64,000 nucleotides of DNA from Variovorax sp. YR216 (GCF_900107745.1 NZ_FNRO01000004.1:310001-374000); one strand, 5' to 3'; positions 8,564 to 17,575 are shown, numbered from the stretch's first letter. Notes: generated from the letters alone by a model not told the origin. Translations and numbers: made by a program.

Positions 8564-11080
8564 CTATTCCGCCGCCTGCCGCAAGGTGGCAACCACCGGC
8601 CGGCGCAGCACTTCGCGCAGCCCCCACCAGCCAGCGGCCAGCGCGAGGACCGCGCCCGACAGCGCGCCAGCAATCGGCACCAACGGCGATGCGGTCCAGC
8701 TGAAGTCGAACACATAGCGCGCGAGCGCCCAGCCGATGACCGAGGCCACGATGCTCGCGAGAAAGCCCGCCATCAGCCCGACGCCCGCAAGCTCCGCGCG
8801 CTGCACCTGCCGCAGCAGGCTCCCGCGCGCACCGACCGCGCGCATCACCGCGAACTCGCGCGCACGTTCCTCGCGCGTGGCGGTGACCGATGCGAACAGA
8901 ACGACCAGCCCCGCCGCCAGCGTGAAGCCGAAGAGAAACTCCACCGCGCGGATCACCTGGTCCAGCACGCGCTGCACCTGCCCGATGGTCGCGCTCATGT
9001 CGACGTTGGTGATGTTGGGGTAGGTCCGCACGAGCGCGTTGTCGAAGCCCTTCACGTCGGGCGCGCGGAACGCGCCCATGTAGGTCACCGGCACGTCGGC
9101 CAGCGCGGGCACGGTGTACATCACGAAGAAGTTCGCGTGCATCGAACCCCAGTCCACCTTGCGCAGCGAGGTGATGCGTGCATCGTTCTGAAGCCCGCCG
9201 ATGTCGAAGCGCAGCGTGTCGCCGAGCTTCAGGCCGAGCGTTTCGGCCAGACCCTCCTCCACGCTGACTTCGCCAGCCGCACCCGGCGTCCATGTGCCGG
9301 CGGTGATCATGTTGTGCGGCGGCGCCTCGGCACTGTTGCTGAGGTTGAACTCGCGGTCCACCAGCCGCTTCGCGCGGTCGTCGGCGTAGTCGTCCGGCGA
9401 GACCGGCTTGCCGTTGACCGAGACCAGCCGGCCGCGAATCATCGGATACCAGTCGAACTTCTTGACGCCCGCGTCGCGCAGGGTCTTCTGGAACACGTCG
9501 CTCTGGTCCGGCATCACGTTGATAACGAAGCGGTTTGGCGCGTCAGGCGGCGTGGCCTTGCGCCAGCTCGACACGAGATCGGTGCGCAGCAGGACGAGGA
9601 GGATCAGCGCCAGCAATCCAACCGCCAGCGCGCTGACCTGCACCACCGCATACGCGGGCCGCGCCGAAATCTGCCGCGTGGCAAGCACCAGCCAGCGCGG
9701 CGCGGTCGTCTCGTTGACGCTGCGGCGAAGCACCAGCACCGCGAGCCAGCTCAGCAGCGCGAAGACCGCCACCGCCCCCGCAAACCCGCCCACCGCGATC
9801 AACCCCAGCTTGAGGTCGCTGCTCGCTGCGACCAGCAAGGCCGCAAACCCGGCCACGCCCACCGCGAGCACCGCGACCGACGCCGGCTTCAGGTTGCCGA
9901 CGTCGCGGCGGATGACCCGCAGCGGCGGCACGCGCGACAGCTGAAGCACAGGCGGCAAGCCGAAGGCGAAAAGCAGCGTGAGCCCGACGCCGAGACCGAA
10001 GGCCACCGGCCACAGGGTGGGCGCGGGCAGCGAGTTCTCGACCAGCCCCGCCAGCAGCATCACGAAGGCGTAGTGCACGCCGAAGCCGATTGCGACGCCA
10101 AGCACGCTGGCGATCACACCGACGACGGCGAACTCGAAGGCATAGGCGCCAGCGATCGTGCGCTGGCTCTGCCCGAGCACGCGCAGCATCGCGCAGTCGT
10201 CGAGATGCCGCGCCGCGAAGCCCCGCGCCGCCAGGGCCACCGCCACCGCCGACAGCAGCGCGGCCAGCAGCGCGACGAGGTTCAGGAACTTCTCGGCGCG
10301 GTCCAGCGTCTGGCGCATCTCGGGCCGGCCACTCTCGAAGGACTCGAGCCGCGCGCCGCGTACCTCGCCACGCTTGAGGATCTCGGCCGCCCAGTCGTTG
10401 AAGCGCTTGACCGCGGCCGGTTCGCCCGCCACCGCGAACCGGTAGCTCACGCGACTCGCCGGCTGCACGAGAGCGGTGCGAGGCACATCGGCCTGGTTGA
10501 TCATCACGCGCGGCGCGAAGCTCATGAAGCCGGCGCCGCGGTCGGGCTCCAGGGTGATCACCTGCGCGATACGCAGGCCGGCATCGCCGAGCAGCAGCGT
10601 GTCGCCGACCTGCAGGCCGAGCGCTTCGAGGAGCGATCCATCGACCCAGGTGTCGCCCGGCGCCGGTATGTCCCGCGTCGACTGCCCCGGCGACGTGGTG
10701 TCGCCGCTGACGAGCAGGCTGCCGCGCAGGGGATAGCCAGCGGTGACCGCCTTGAGGGCCACCAGCTTGGTCGCACCGCCCTGGGCATCGCTCGCACGCG
10801 CCATGGTCGGGAAGCCGTAGTTCGTGGTGGTCTGCAGCCCCAGCGCACGCGCGCGATCGATGAAGGCGGCGGGGGTCGGGTTGTCGCTGGCGAGCACCGC
10901 GTCGCCCCCAAGCAACTGGCGCGCATCGCGCTGGAGGCCCCCCTTGAGACGGTCGGCGAAGAACCCGACGGCGGTCAGCGCCGCAACGGCGAGCAGCACG
11001 GCCACGATGAGCAGCCGGAGTTCGCCCGCGCGAAGATCGCGCCATAGCGTGCGCCAGCCGAGACGGAGGGAAGCATTCAT
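8564..11080 (-). CDS. FtsX-family ABC transporter permease (YbbP-like)
   Basis: An 838-residue inner-membrane permease. An N-terminal helix (LRLLIVAVLLAVAALTAVGFF) is followed by a large periplasmic MacB_PCD-like domain. The first FtsX domain of three helices has 'ARHLDDCAMLRVLGQSQRTI', and a duplicated half ends in the second FtsX domain ('TREERAREFAVMRAVGARGSLL'). This is the YbbP/lolE-like layout. Such permeases work with a MacB-type ATPase (YbbA), usually adjacent; none is encoded beside this gene here. The protein begins at 'MNASLRLGWRTLWRD', which matches relatives, although the frame stays open further upstream. Confidence 0.9.
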   Translation of the reverse strand: MNASLRLGWRTLWRDLRAGELRLLIVAVLLAVAALTAVGFFADRLKGGLQRDARQLLGGDAVLASDNPTPAAFIDRARALGLQTTTNYGFPTMARASDAQGGATKLVALKAVTAGYPLRGSLLVSGDTTSPGQSTRDIPAPGDTWVDGSLLEALGLQVGDTLLLGDAGLRIAQVITLEPDRGAGFMSFAPRVMINQADVPRTALVQPASRVSYRFAVAGEPAAVKRFNDWAAEILKRGEVRGARLESFESGRPEMRQTLDRAEKFLNLVALLAALLSAVAVALAARGFAARHLDDCAMLRVLGQSQRTIAGAYAFEFAVVGVIASVLGVAIGFGVHYAFVMLLAGLVENSLPAPTLWPVAFGLGVGLTLLFAFGLPPVLQLSRVPPLRVIRRDVGNLKPASVAVLAVGVAGFAALLVAASSDLKLGLIAVGGFAGAVAVFALLSWLAVLVLRRSVNETTAPRWLVLATRQISARPAYAVVQVSALAVGLLALILLVLLRTDLVSSWRKATPPDAPNRFVINVMPDQSDVFQKTLRDAGVKKFDWYPMIRGRLVSVNGKPVSPDDYADDRAKRLVDREFNLSNSAEAPPHNMITAGTWTPGAAGEVSVEEGLAETLGLKLGDTLRFDIGGLQNDARITSLRKVDWGSMHANFFVMYTVPALADVPVTYMGAFRAPDVKGFDNALVRTYPNITNVDMSATIGQVQRVLDQVIRAVEFLFGFTLAAGLVVLFASVTATREERAREFAVMRAVGARGSLLRQVQRAELAGVGLMAGFLASIVASVIGWALARYVFDFSWTASPLVPIAGALSGAVLALAAGWWGLREVLRRPVVATLRQAAE

Positions 11081-11135
11081 GGAGTGTGACGATAGCCGAG
11101 CGGCCAACGCCCGCCAAACTGAAGGACTTAGGCGC

Positions 11136-11999
11136 TCAGGCGGCCGCCGGCTGACGCGTGCCCGCCAGTTCGGGCTGGAGCAGCAACCGCCCGGCGCCTG
11201 CGAAGCAAAGGAAGCGCCGGTTGGTCGCGCGGCCAATGGCGCACAGGCCGACGCGGTTCGCCACCTCGTGGCCCATCTGTGTGATGCCGCTGCGCGAAAC
11301 CACGATCGCGACACCCATCTGCGCCGACTTGATGATCATCTCGCTGGTCAGCCGGCCGGTGGTGTAGAACACGCGCGCGCCGCCGAGTTCGTGCGCTGGC
11401 TGCATGGCGATCCAGCCAGCGATGGTGTCGATCGCGTTGTGGCGGCCGACATCCTCGACGAAGCAGCGCATGCGCACCGCCTCGCCGTCATCGCCCAGCG
11501 TGAAGAGTGCGCAGCCATGCACCGATCCTGCCGACTTGTAGGTGCTCTCCTGGACGCGGAAGGTGTTGACCAGCGCATAGAGTTGCGCCTGCGTGATGCG
11601 CGTGTCCGGCAGGCGCAGCCGCTCGATACCGGCCATCAGTTCGCCGAAGACGCTGCCCTGTCCGCAGCCGGTGGTGACGACCTTCTTGGCGGTGCGCTCC
11701 TCGATGCGGTCGATGCCGGTGTGCGTCCGCACCGCAGCGCCGCCGACCTCCCAGTCGACGGTGATCGATTCGACGTCCGCCGCCGATTCGATGAGACGCT
11801 GGTTCAGCAGGTAGCCCAGCACGAGCAGTTCGGGCTCGGCGCCGAGCGTCATCAGCGTGACGAGCTCGCGCCGATCGACATAGACCGTGAGGTCCCGTTC
11901 GGCGGGGATGGAAACGATGCCGCGTTCGCCGTGCTCATCGACGATTTCGACCTCGCGCGTGAGCGGCGCCCGGGCCTTCGTCAGGCGCGGGAGTGTCAC
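11136..11999 (-). CDS. fdhD: Formate dehydrogenase accessory sulfurtransferase FdhD
   Basis: A 287-residue FdhD protein. The family transfers sulfur from the IscS cysteine desulfurase to the bis-MGD cofactor of formate dehydrogenases. The loop Cys appears in 'VVTTGCGQGSVFGEL', where many homologues have CxxC; this one has a single Cys. The conserved 'CFVEDVGRHNAIDTIAGW' and 'VSRSGITQMGHEVANRVGL' segments are present. GTG 11999 overlaps the upstream stop as GTGA. It is the last gene of the long fdh operon and probably also serves the NAD-dependent enzyme at 24-28 kb. Confidence 0.94.
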   Translation of the reverse strand: MTLPRLTKARAPLTREVEIVDEHGERGIVSIPAERDLTVYVDRRELVTLMTLGAEPELLVLGYLLNQRLIESAADVESITVDWEVGGAAVRTHTGIDRIEERTAKKVVTTGCGQGSVFGELMAGIERLRLPDTRITQAQLYALVNTFRVQESTYKSAGSVHGCALFTLGDDGEAVRMRCFVEDVGRHNAIDTIAGWIAMQPAHELGGARVFYTTGRLTSEMIIKSAQMGVAIVVSRSGITQMGHEVANRVGLCAIGRATNRRFLCFAGAGRLLLQPELAGTRQPAAA

Positions 12000-12400
12000 T
12001 TCTTGGGTGCGGGATTCTGCTCGGCCGAAGTCTGGTTCGAGCTCGGCGGACTCACAGCGGTCGCGGCCGGCGAATGCGCGCCGGATGCCTCGATCGGCTT
12101 GGGCTCCTCGGGCGGCGCGAAGGCGAACGGCCCGGGGTCGGAGCATGGCGGCGTCGGCGTCGCCGTGGGCACCGGTTTGCCTGCGGCGACGAGGCCGTCG
12201 CGCACATGGGCCGCGACCCGCTCCTGCGCCTGGCAAAGCTGGAAGGTGTCGATCTTGGCCGACCAGGCCGCCTTTTGCGCTGTCTCGGCTGCCTTGAGCT
12301 TGGCTTCGGGCGTCGATGGCGGCGCGGGCAATTTGGCGAAGGCGGCCGGCGCGGCCACCACGCCGGCGAGCAGGCCGCAGAGGATCAACGACTTCTTCAT
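11996..12400 (-). CDS. Small exported Pro/Ala-rich protein of the fdh operon
   Basis: A 134-residue protein with a clear signal peptide (KKSLILCGLLAGVVAAPAAFA, cut after about residue 22). A short helical segment with one Cys (KIDTFQLCQAQERVAAHVRD) and a Pro/Ser/Ala-rich disordered tail follow. I do not recognise a named family. It sits between the cytochrome b subunit and fdhD, with 4-nt overlaps on both sides (ATGA upstream, GTGA downstream). It should therefore be made with the periplasmic formate dehydrogenase and may act on its periplasmic side. Confidence 0.8.
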   Translation of the reverse strand: MKKSLILCGLLAGVVAAPAAFAKLPAPPSTPEAKLKAAETAQKAAWSAKIDTFQLCQAQERVAAHVRDGLVAAGKPVPTATPTPPCSDPGPFAFAPPEEPKPIEASGAHSPAATAVSPPSSNQTSAEQNPAPKK

Positions 12401-13608
12401 GAGGGACTTCCTTCGACGCGGGCGCCGCCGACCGGCGCGTGGGCCGCAGCCCGGGCCTCGGCGCTGCGCTGTGCCGGGATCTTGCCATCGGCGATGTCGT
12501 CGTACCAGAGCGCGTGATGTTCCTTGGCCCAGGTTTCGTCGACGTAGCCTTCGCGCATCGCCGAGTAGGCGCCGCGCATGCCGAGCGTGCCGAGGTAGAT
12601 GTGGCCCATGATCAGCGCGATCATGAGCAGCGTGGCCGTCGCATGGATCATGTGGGCGATCTGCATTTCGCCGCGCGTGTAGACGAAGCCTGGCAGGAGT
12701 TTGTCGAGGAAGAGCCCGGATGCGATCACGAAGCTGCCGAGCAGCAGCACACCGCCCCAGAACACGACCTTCTCGCCTGCGTTGAAGCGATGCGAGGGAG
12801 GTTCCCCGCCACCGAAGAGGCCACCCCCGCTGCGTACCCATTTCAGGTCGCCCTTTTGCGGCAGGTTGTCGCGGAAGAAGGTGACGATCATGAAGAGCGT
12901 GGTCAGGACGAACAGCGGACCGACGAAGTTGTGGATCGTCTTGAGCGCGTAGGTCAGCCAGCCGAACAGCGCGCCGCCGATGACCGGCAGCAGGAAGAAC
13001 TTGCCGAAAGCCATCACCAGGCCGGAGATCGCGAGCACGATGAACGCGATCGCGTTCGACCAGTGGGTCGCGCGCTCGAACGGGGTGAAGCGCTCGATCT
13101 TGCGGCCGGTTTCCCTCTCGTGCAGATCGATCGTTCCGCGCGTGAAGTAGTAGATCGTCAAGGCCAGCAGCGTCACGAAGAGCAGCGCGGCGCCGTAGGG
13201 AATGATCAGGTTGTTGCGTGTCTGCCGCCAGGCCTCGCCAGCGTTGGTGTAGTGCGAGCCGGGGTACTTCACGAAGCGCTGGATCAGGTTGCCGGCTTCC
13301 GGCGCCTGCTCGACCGGCAGGCTGCTGAATCCGGTGACGCCCCCGCTCACCTGCCGCCACATCGGCGCGTTGTTGCCCGGCTGGACACGCTGGCGCTCGC
13401 CGTTGGTCTGCTCCAGGTAGCCGGGGTCCTGGCTCGCATCGGGCTTGACCTCAAAGATGTTCTGGCTGCGAATGCCGCTGTCGGCCTGGGCCGGCGCGAC
13501 GGGCGCCGCTGCAGGCGCAGCTGTCGTGGCCGGCGCCTGCGTCTGCGCGCCGGCCAGGCCACAACCCAGAGCCGCGGCGACGACCAGCGCGTTTAGCACG
13601 TGTCTCAT
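12397..13608 (-). CDS. fdoI: Formate dehydrogenase gamma subunit, cytochrome b556
   Basis: A 403-residue integral membrane subunit. A signal peptide (MRHVLNALVVAAALGCGLAGA) and an Ala-rich periplasmic segment precede several transmembrane helices (around residues 140-160, 190-215, 225-250, 285-305, 330-350). Heme-ligand-type His residues are seen in 'ERATHWSNAI', 'LKTIHNFVGP', 'QIAHMIHATA' and 'IMGHIYLG'. The family passes electrons from the beta subunit to quinone. The long N-terminal extension is typical of proteobacterial FdhC/FdoI. The start has a GGAGG site 4 nt upstream. Confidence 0.93.
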   Translation of the reverse strand: MRHVLNALVVAAALGCGLAGAQTQAPATTAAPAAAPVAPAQADSGIRSQNIFEVKPDASQDPGYLEQTNGERQRVQPGNNAPMWRQVSGGVTGFSSLPVEQAPEAGNLIQRFVKYPGSHYTNAGEAWRQTRNNLIIPYGAALLFVTLLALTIYYFTRGTIDLHERETGRKIERFTPFERATHWSNAIAFIVLAISGLVMAFGKFFLLPVIGGALFGWLTYALKTIHNFVGPLFVLTTLFMIVTFFRDNLPQKGDLKWVRSGGGLFGGGEPPSHRFNAGEKVVFWGGVLLLGSFVIASGLFLDKLLPGFVYTRGEMQIAHMIHATATLLMIALIMGHIYLGTLGMRGAYSAMREGYVDETWAKEHHALWYDDIADGKIPAQRSAEARAAAHAPVGGARVEGSPS

Positions 13609-13620
13609 ACGGCCTCCGCT

Positions 13621-13872
13621 TCAGTTGATCCGCGTGTATTCGTTCTGGCTGAACTGCATGCGCGCCTTGAGATGCTGTTCCCAGGAGTTCCGGTCGCCGG
13701 GCTGCCAGCCGCTGGCGGTGAAGGCGGTGCCAGTATTGGGCTGCGCGCCGGTGCCGGTCCAAGGCGGTGCGTCCAGCCGCACGCCGTGCTCATTGGTCTG
13801 AGGCTTCTCGCCGCAAGCGCCGAGCAGCAGCGCGGCGGCGATGACAAGAGCGGTGGAGAGTGCGCGCTTCAC
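13621..13872 (-). CDS. Small lipoprotein of the fdh operon
   Basis: An 83-residue protein with a lipobox (AALLLGAC, Cys at about 20), so it should be lipidated and anchored at the periplasmic face of a membrane. The mature part is short and polar with three Trp and no Cys pairs; no family recognised. GTG 13872 overlaps the beta-subunit stop (GTGA) and the stop is 12 nt from the gamma-subunit start. This places it strictly between the two electron-transfer subunits, suggesting a role in assembly or stability. That role is inference. Confidence 0.75.
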   Translation of the reverse strand: MKRALSTALVIAAALLLGACGEKPQTNEHGVRLDAPPWTGTGAQPNTGTAFTASGWQPGDRNSWEQHLKARMQFSQNEYTRIN

Positions 13873-14489
13873 TTGCTGCCTCCATTCGTCGGCGTGCCCG
13901 CCTGGCGCGAGCCGTAGGCCGTGCCCCAGCCCCAGACCTCGGCGCCCTTGCCGCGCTGGACCACACGAGTGCGGAAGATATCCGCGACCACGTCGCCGTC
14001 GCCCGCGAGCAGTGCCTTGGTCGAGCACATTTCGGCGCAGGCGGGAAGCTTGCCTTCCGCGAGGCGGTTGCGCCCGTACTTCTCGAACTCGGCCTGCGAG
14101 CCATTGGCCTCGGGGCCGCCTGCGCAGAAGGTGCACTTGTCCATCTTGCCGCGTGCGCCGAAAGTGCCTTGCGACGGGAACTGTGGCGCGCCGAACGGGC
14201 AGGCGTAGGAGCAGTAGCCGCAGCCGATGCACACATCCTTGTCGTGCAGCACCACGCCTTCCTCGGTGCGATAGAAGCACTGCACCGGGCACACCGCCAT
14301 GCACGGCGCGTCGGAGCAATGCATGCAGGCGACGGAAATCGAGCGCTCGCCCGGCACGCCGTCATTCAGCGTGACGACGCGGCGGCGGTTCACGCCCCAC
14401 GGCACTTCGTTCTCGTTCTTGCACGCGGTGACGCAGCCGTTGCATTCGATGCAGCGCTCGGAGTCGCAGATGAATTTCATTCTTGCCAT
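13869..14489 (-). CDS. fdoH: Formate dehydrogenase beta subunit, 4Fe-4S ferredoxin
   Basis: A 206-residue iron-sulfur subunit of the DMSO-reductase-type electron-transfer family. Four Cys clusters are visible: 'CIECNGCVTAC', 'CMHCSDAPCMAVCP', 'CIGCGYCSYACP' and the split 'CTFC...CAEMC'. It relays electrons from the molybdopterin subunit to cytochrome b. Unlike E. coli FdoH it has no C-terminal membrane helix. ATG 14489 has an AGGAGG site 6 nt upstream, stronger than any alternative, and sits one base after the stop of a small upstream ORF. Confidence 0.94.
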   Translation of the reverse strand: MARMKFICDSERCIECNGCVTACKNENEVPWGVNRRRVVTLNDGVPGERSISVACMHCSDAPCMAVCPVQCFYRTEEGVVLHDKDVCIGCGYCSYACPFGAPQFPSQGTFGARGKMDKCTFCAGGPEANGSQAEFEKYGRNRLAEGKLPACAEMCSTKALLAGDGDVVADIFRTRVVQRGKGAEVWGWGTAYGSRQAGTPTNGGSK

Positions 14490-14490
14490 G

Positions 14491-14577
14491 TCATGCCTCC
14501 TGCCGAGCCGCCTCAAAGGAGGCATGCGCCCCCTCGGGGGGCAGCGAATACATGAAATGATGAGCGTGGGGGTTCAT
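14491..14577 (-). CDS. 28-residue small ORF between fdh alpha and beta subunits
   Basis: Too short for usual gene calls. ATG 14577 lies 10 nt after the alpha-subunit stop with an AGGAG site 5 nt upstream. The frame runs 28 codons, starting MNPHAHHFMYSLPPEG, and its TGA is one base from the beta-subunit ATG. The peptide is His-rich at the N-terminus and has no membrane segment or Cys. Two GC-rich hairpins lie inside it. It may be a real coupled peptide or a leader that only feeds ribosomes to fdoH. Confidence 0.45.
   Translation of the reverse strand: MNPHAHHFMYSLPPEGAHASFEAARQEA
14510..14542. repeat. Tandem hairpins (REP-like) between fdh alpha and beta genes
   Basis: Two short palindromes. 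GCCTC/GAGGC (14510-14514 with 14519-14523, 4-nt loop) is followed by a C-run/G-run palindrome at 14528-14542. They lie inside the small ORF, about 20-50 nt ahead of the beta-subunit start. Such intercistronic hairpins can protect upstream mRNA or tune subunit ratio. Confidence 0.45.
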
Positions 14578-14587
14578 GTTTTTCTCC

Positions 14588-17575
14588 TCAGGCTCTCTCG
14601 ACGTTGCAGATCGTCGTTTTCGTCTCTTGCATCATGGTCACGCTGTCGTAGCCATAGGTGGTCGAGGTGTTGATCGCCTCGCCGCGCACGATCGGGTGCG
14701 CGCCGTCCGGGTAGTAGGCCAGCATGTCGGCCCCCTGCCAGTGCCCCGAGAAGTGGAAGGGCAGGAACACCGTGTCGGGCCCGACGCGCTCCGTCACCAG
14801 GGCCTGCACGTTCAGGCGCGCGCCGGTCGGCGTCATCACCCAGGCGCGCTCGCCGTTGCGAATGCCCTTCTCGGCCGCGACCTTCGGGTTGATCTCGATG
14901 AACATCTGCTGCTGCAACTCGGCCAGCCACGGGTTGGAGCGTGTTTCCTCGCCGCCGCCCTCGTACTCGACCAGGCGGCCGGAGGTCATGATGTAGGGGA
15001 ACTTCTCCGAGATCTTGTCGGCGATGTTGCGCTGCTGCACGGTCTTGTAGAGCGTCGGCATGCGCCAGAAGGCCATCTTGTCGTCGTGCGTCGGGTACTT
15101 GGCAGCCAGATCGGGCCGGGTGCCGTAGAGCGGCTCGCGATGCTGCGGAATCGAGTCCGGGAAGTTCCACACCGTCGCACGCGCCTTGGCGTTGCCGAAG
15201 GGATGGCAGCCGTGGTTCTTCATGAACACGCGGATCATGCCGCCGGAGTTGTCCGTCTTCCAGTTCTTGCCTTCGGCCTTGGCCTTCTCGGCCTCGGTGA
15301 GTTCGTCCCACCATCCGAGCCGCTTCAGCAGCAGATGGTCGAGTTCGGGGTAGCCGGTGGTGATGGCCGCACCGAGCGAATGCGAACCGTCTTCGGCCAG
15401 CAGGTTCTTGCCGTTGCGCTCCACGCCAAAGTTAGCGCGGAAGTTGCCGCCGCCGTCCATCACGTGCCTGGAGGTGTCGTACAGGTTCGGCGAGCCAGGG
15501 TGCTTGAGCGCCGGCGTGCCGTAGCAGGGCCACGGCAGGCCGAAGTAGTCGCCCGCGATGTCGTAGCCGTTGACCTTGTCCTTGACCGAGGCCTTGGCCC
15601 TGAGCGTGGCCACGTCGAAGGCCGCCATGTTGCGCATGTGCGCCTGCAAGCGCTCGGGGCTCTGGCCGGTGTAGCCGATGGCCCAGCAGTTCGTGTTGAT
15701 CTCGCGCAGGATGTCGTCGGGCACCGGCTCGTCCAAGCCCTTGACCTTCTGCATCTTGTAGTTCTTGCTCAGTTCCTTGCCGAAGCCGAGGCGGTCGGCG
15801 AACTGCTGCATGATCATGTGGTCGCTGCGGCTTTCCCACAGGGGCTCGATGACCTTCTCGCGCCACTGGAGAGAGCGGTTCGACGCCGTGCACGAGCCAC
15901 TCGTCTCGAACTGGGTGCAGGCCGGCAGCAGGTAGACCGCGCGGTTGGGGTTGAGGTCTTCGGGCTTGCCGGGCATGGCCGCCATGGCGGCGGTGGCGGA
16001 CGGATACGGATCGATCACGACCAGCAGGTCGAGCTTGTCCATGGCCCGCTTCATTTCGAGACCCCGCGTCTGCGAGTTCGGCGCGTGACCCCAGTAGACG
16101 ACGCCGCGCAGGTTCGAGTCCTGGTCGATCAGCTCGTTCTTCTCGAGCACGCCGTCGATCCAGCGCGAGACCGTGATCCCGGGCTTGCTCATCATCGCGG
16201 GCGAGGCGTAGCGGCTCTTGATCCACTCGTAGTCCACGCCCCAGCTCGTCGCGAAGTGCTTCCACGAGCCTTCGGTGAGGCCGTAGTAGCCGGGCAGCGA
16301 ATCCGGATTCGGCCCCACGTCGGTGGCGCCTTGGACGTTGTCGTGGCCGCGGAAGATGTTGGTGCCGCCGCCCGAGGTGCCCACGTTGCCGAGCGCGAGC
16401 TGCAGGATGCACGAGGCGCGCACGATGGCATTGCCGATCGAGTGCTGCGTCTGGCCCATGCACCAGACGACGGTGCCGGGTCGGTTTTCATGGAGCCAGG
16501 TCGCGACCTTGAGGACCTGCGCCTCCTTCACGCCGCAGGCCTCCTCGACCTTGTCGGGCGTCCACTTGGCGAGCACTTCGGCACGGACCTCGTCCATGCC
16601 GAAGACGCGGTCGTTGATGTATTTCTTGTCTTCCCAGCCGTTCTTGAAGATGTGATGCAGGATGCCGAAGAGGAACGGAATGTCGGAGCCGGAGCGGATG
16701 CGCACGTACTCGTCGGCCTTGGCTGCGGTGCGGGTGAAGCGCGGGTCGACCACGATCATCTTGCAGCCGCGCTCCTTGGCATGGAGCATGTGCAGCATGC
16801 TGACCGGATGCGCCTCGGCCGCGTTGGAGCCGATGTACATCGCGACCTTGGCATTGCGCATGTCGTTGTACGAATTGGTCATGGCGCCATAGCCCCATGT
16901 GTTCGCGACACCGGCAACGGTGGTGGAGTGGCAGATGCGCGCCTGGTGGTCGCAGTTGTTGCTGCCGAAGAAGCTCACGAACTTGCGCAGCAGGTACGAC
17001 TGCTCGTTGCTGTGCTTGCTGGAGCCGATCCAGTAGATCGAGTCCGGGCCGCTGGCCTTGCTGAGCTCCTTGAGCTTGGCGGTGATCTCGTCGAGCGCCG
17101 TGTCCCAGCTGATGCGCTGGTACTTGCCGTTCACCAGCTTCATCGGGTAGCGCAGGCGGTATTCGCCATGGCCGTGCTCGCGAAGCGCCGCGCCCTTGGC
17201 GCAATGCGCACCGAGGTTGATCGGCGAATCGAACACGGGCTCCTGGCGCACCCACACGCCGTTTTCGACCACGGCATCGGAGGCGCAGCCGACCGAGCAG
17301 TGCGAACACACCGTGCGTCGGACTTCGACCTTGCCTGCACCGATCGCGGTGGGCCGGCCATCGGCCGCCTTGGCCTTGCGGATCAGCGTGAGCTGGCCCG
17401 CCGCGAGGCCGACGCCGACGCCCAGCCCGGAGCGCCGCAGGAAGGCGCGCCGGTCCATGGTCGGCAGGGCGTTGGCAAGACCGCGCCGGAGGCTGTGCAC
17501 GAACGGCAGCGCGGAATTCGAGGGAGATGCAGCGCCGTCACGCGAGGCGCCGCTTGCTTTCTTGGTCAACAGCAT
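14588..17575 (-). CDS. fdoG: Formate dehydrogenase alpha subunit, Mo/W-bis-MGD, Tat-exported
   Basis: A 995-residue catalytic subunit. The Tat motif 'MDRRAFLRRSGLGVG' lies about 40 residues in. The 4Fe-4S binding Cys set is 'CSHCSVGC' plus 'AHCAKG'. The metal ligand is a Cys (not selenocysteine) in 'QARICHSTTVAGVANTWGYG', with the following His of formate dehydrogenases. The molydopterin-binding C-terminal domain is complete. The family oxidises formate to CO2 on the periplasmic side. The start was set at ATG 17575 because GGAGGTG ends 6 nt before it; a GTG at 17584 lies within that site. Seventeen nucleotides separate it from the small Tat gene. Confidence 0.95.
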   Translation of the reverse strand: MLLTKKASGASRDGAASPSNSALPFVHSLRRGLANALPTMDRRAFLRRSGLGVGVGLAAGQLTLIRKAKAADGRPTAIGAGKVEVRRTVCSHCSVGCASDAVVENGVWVRQEPVFDSPINLGAHCAKGAALREHGHGEYRLRYPMKLVNGKYQRISWDTALDEITAKLKELSKASGPDSIYWIGSSKHSNEQSYLLRKFVSFFGSNNCDHQARICHSTTVAGVANTWGYGAMTNSYNDMRNAKVAMYIGSNAAEAHPVSMLHMLHAKERGCKMIVVDPRFTRTAAKADEYVRIRSGSDIPFLFGILHHIFKNGWEDKKYINDRVFGMDEVRAEVLAKWTPDKVEEACGVKEAQVLKVATWLHENRPGTVVWCMGQTQHSIGNAIVRASCILQLALGNVGTSGGGTNIFRGHDNVQGATDVGPNPDSLPGYYGLTEGSWKHFATSWGVDYEWIKSRYASPAMMSKPGITVSRWIDGVLEKNELIDQDSNLRGVVYWGHAPNSQTRGLEMKRAMDKLDLLVVIDPYPSATAAMAAMPGKPEDLNPNRAVYLLPACTQFETSGSCTASNRSLQWREKVIEPLWESRSDHMIMQQFADRLGFGKELSKNYKMQKVKGLDEPVPDDILREINTNCWAIGYTGQSPERLQAHMRNMAAFDVATLRAKASVKDKVNGYDIAGDYFGLPWPCYGTPALKHPGSPNLYDTSRHVMDGGGNFRANFGVERNGKNLLAEDGSHSLGAAITTGYPELDHLLLKRLGWWDELTEAEKAKAEGKNWKTDNSGGMIRVFMKNHGCHPFGNAKARATVWNFPDSIPQHREPLYGTRPDLAAKYPTHDDKMAFWRMPTLYKTVQQRNIADKISEKFPYIMTSGRLVEYEGGGEETRSNPWLAELQQQMFIEINPKVAAEKGIRNGERAWVMTPTGARLNVQALVTERVGPDTVFLPFHFSGHWQGADMLAYYPDGAHPIVRGEAINTSTTYGYDSVTMMQETKTTICNVERA

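Noticed and set aside
9137..11047. A 636-codon open frame on the plus strand
   Set aside because: It is antisense to the FtsX permease, is rich in Arg/His/Gln and has no domain. It is an effect of high GC content.
14588..17575. Selenocysteine in the formate dehydrogenase alpha subunit
   Set aside because: The codon at the metal-ligand position reads Cys and no in-frame TGA interrupts the gene.
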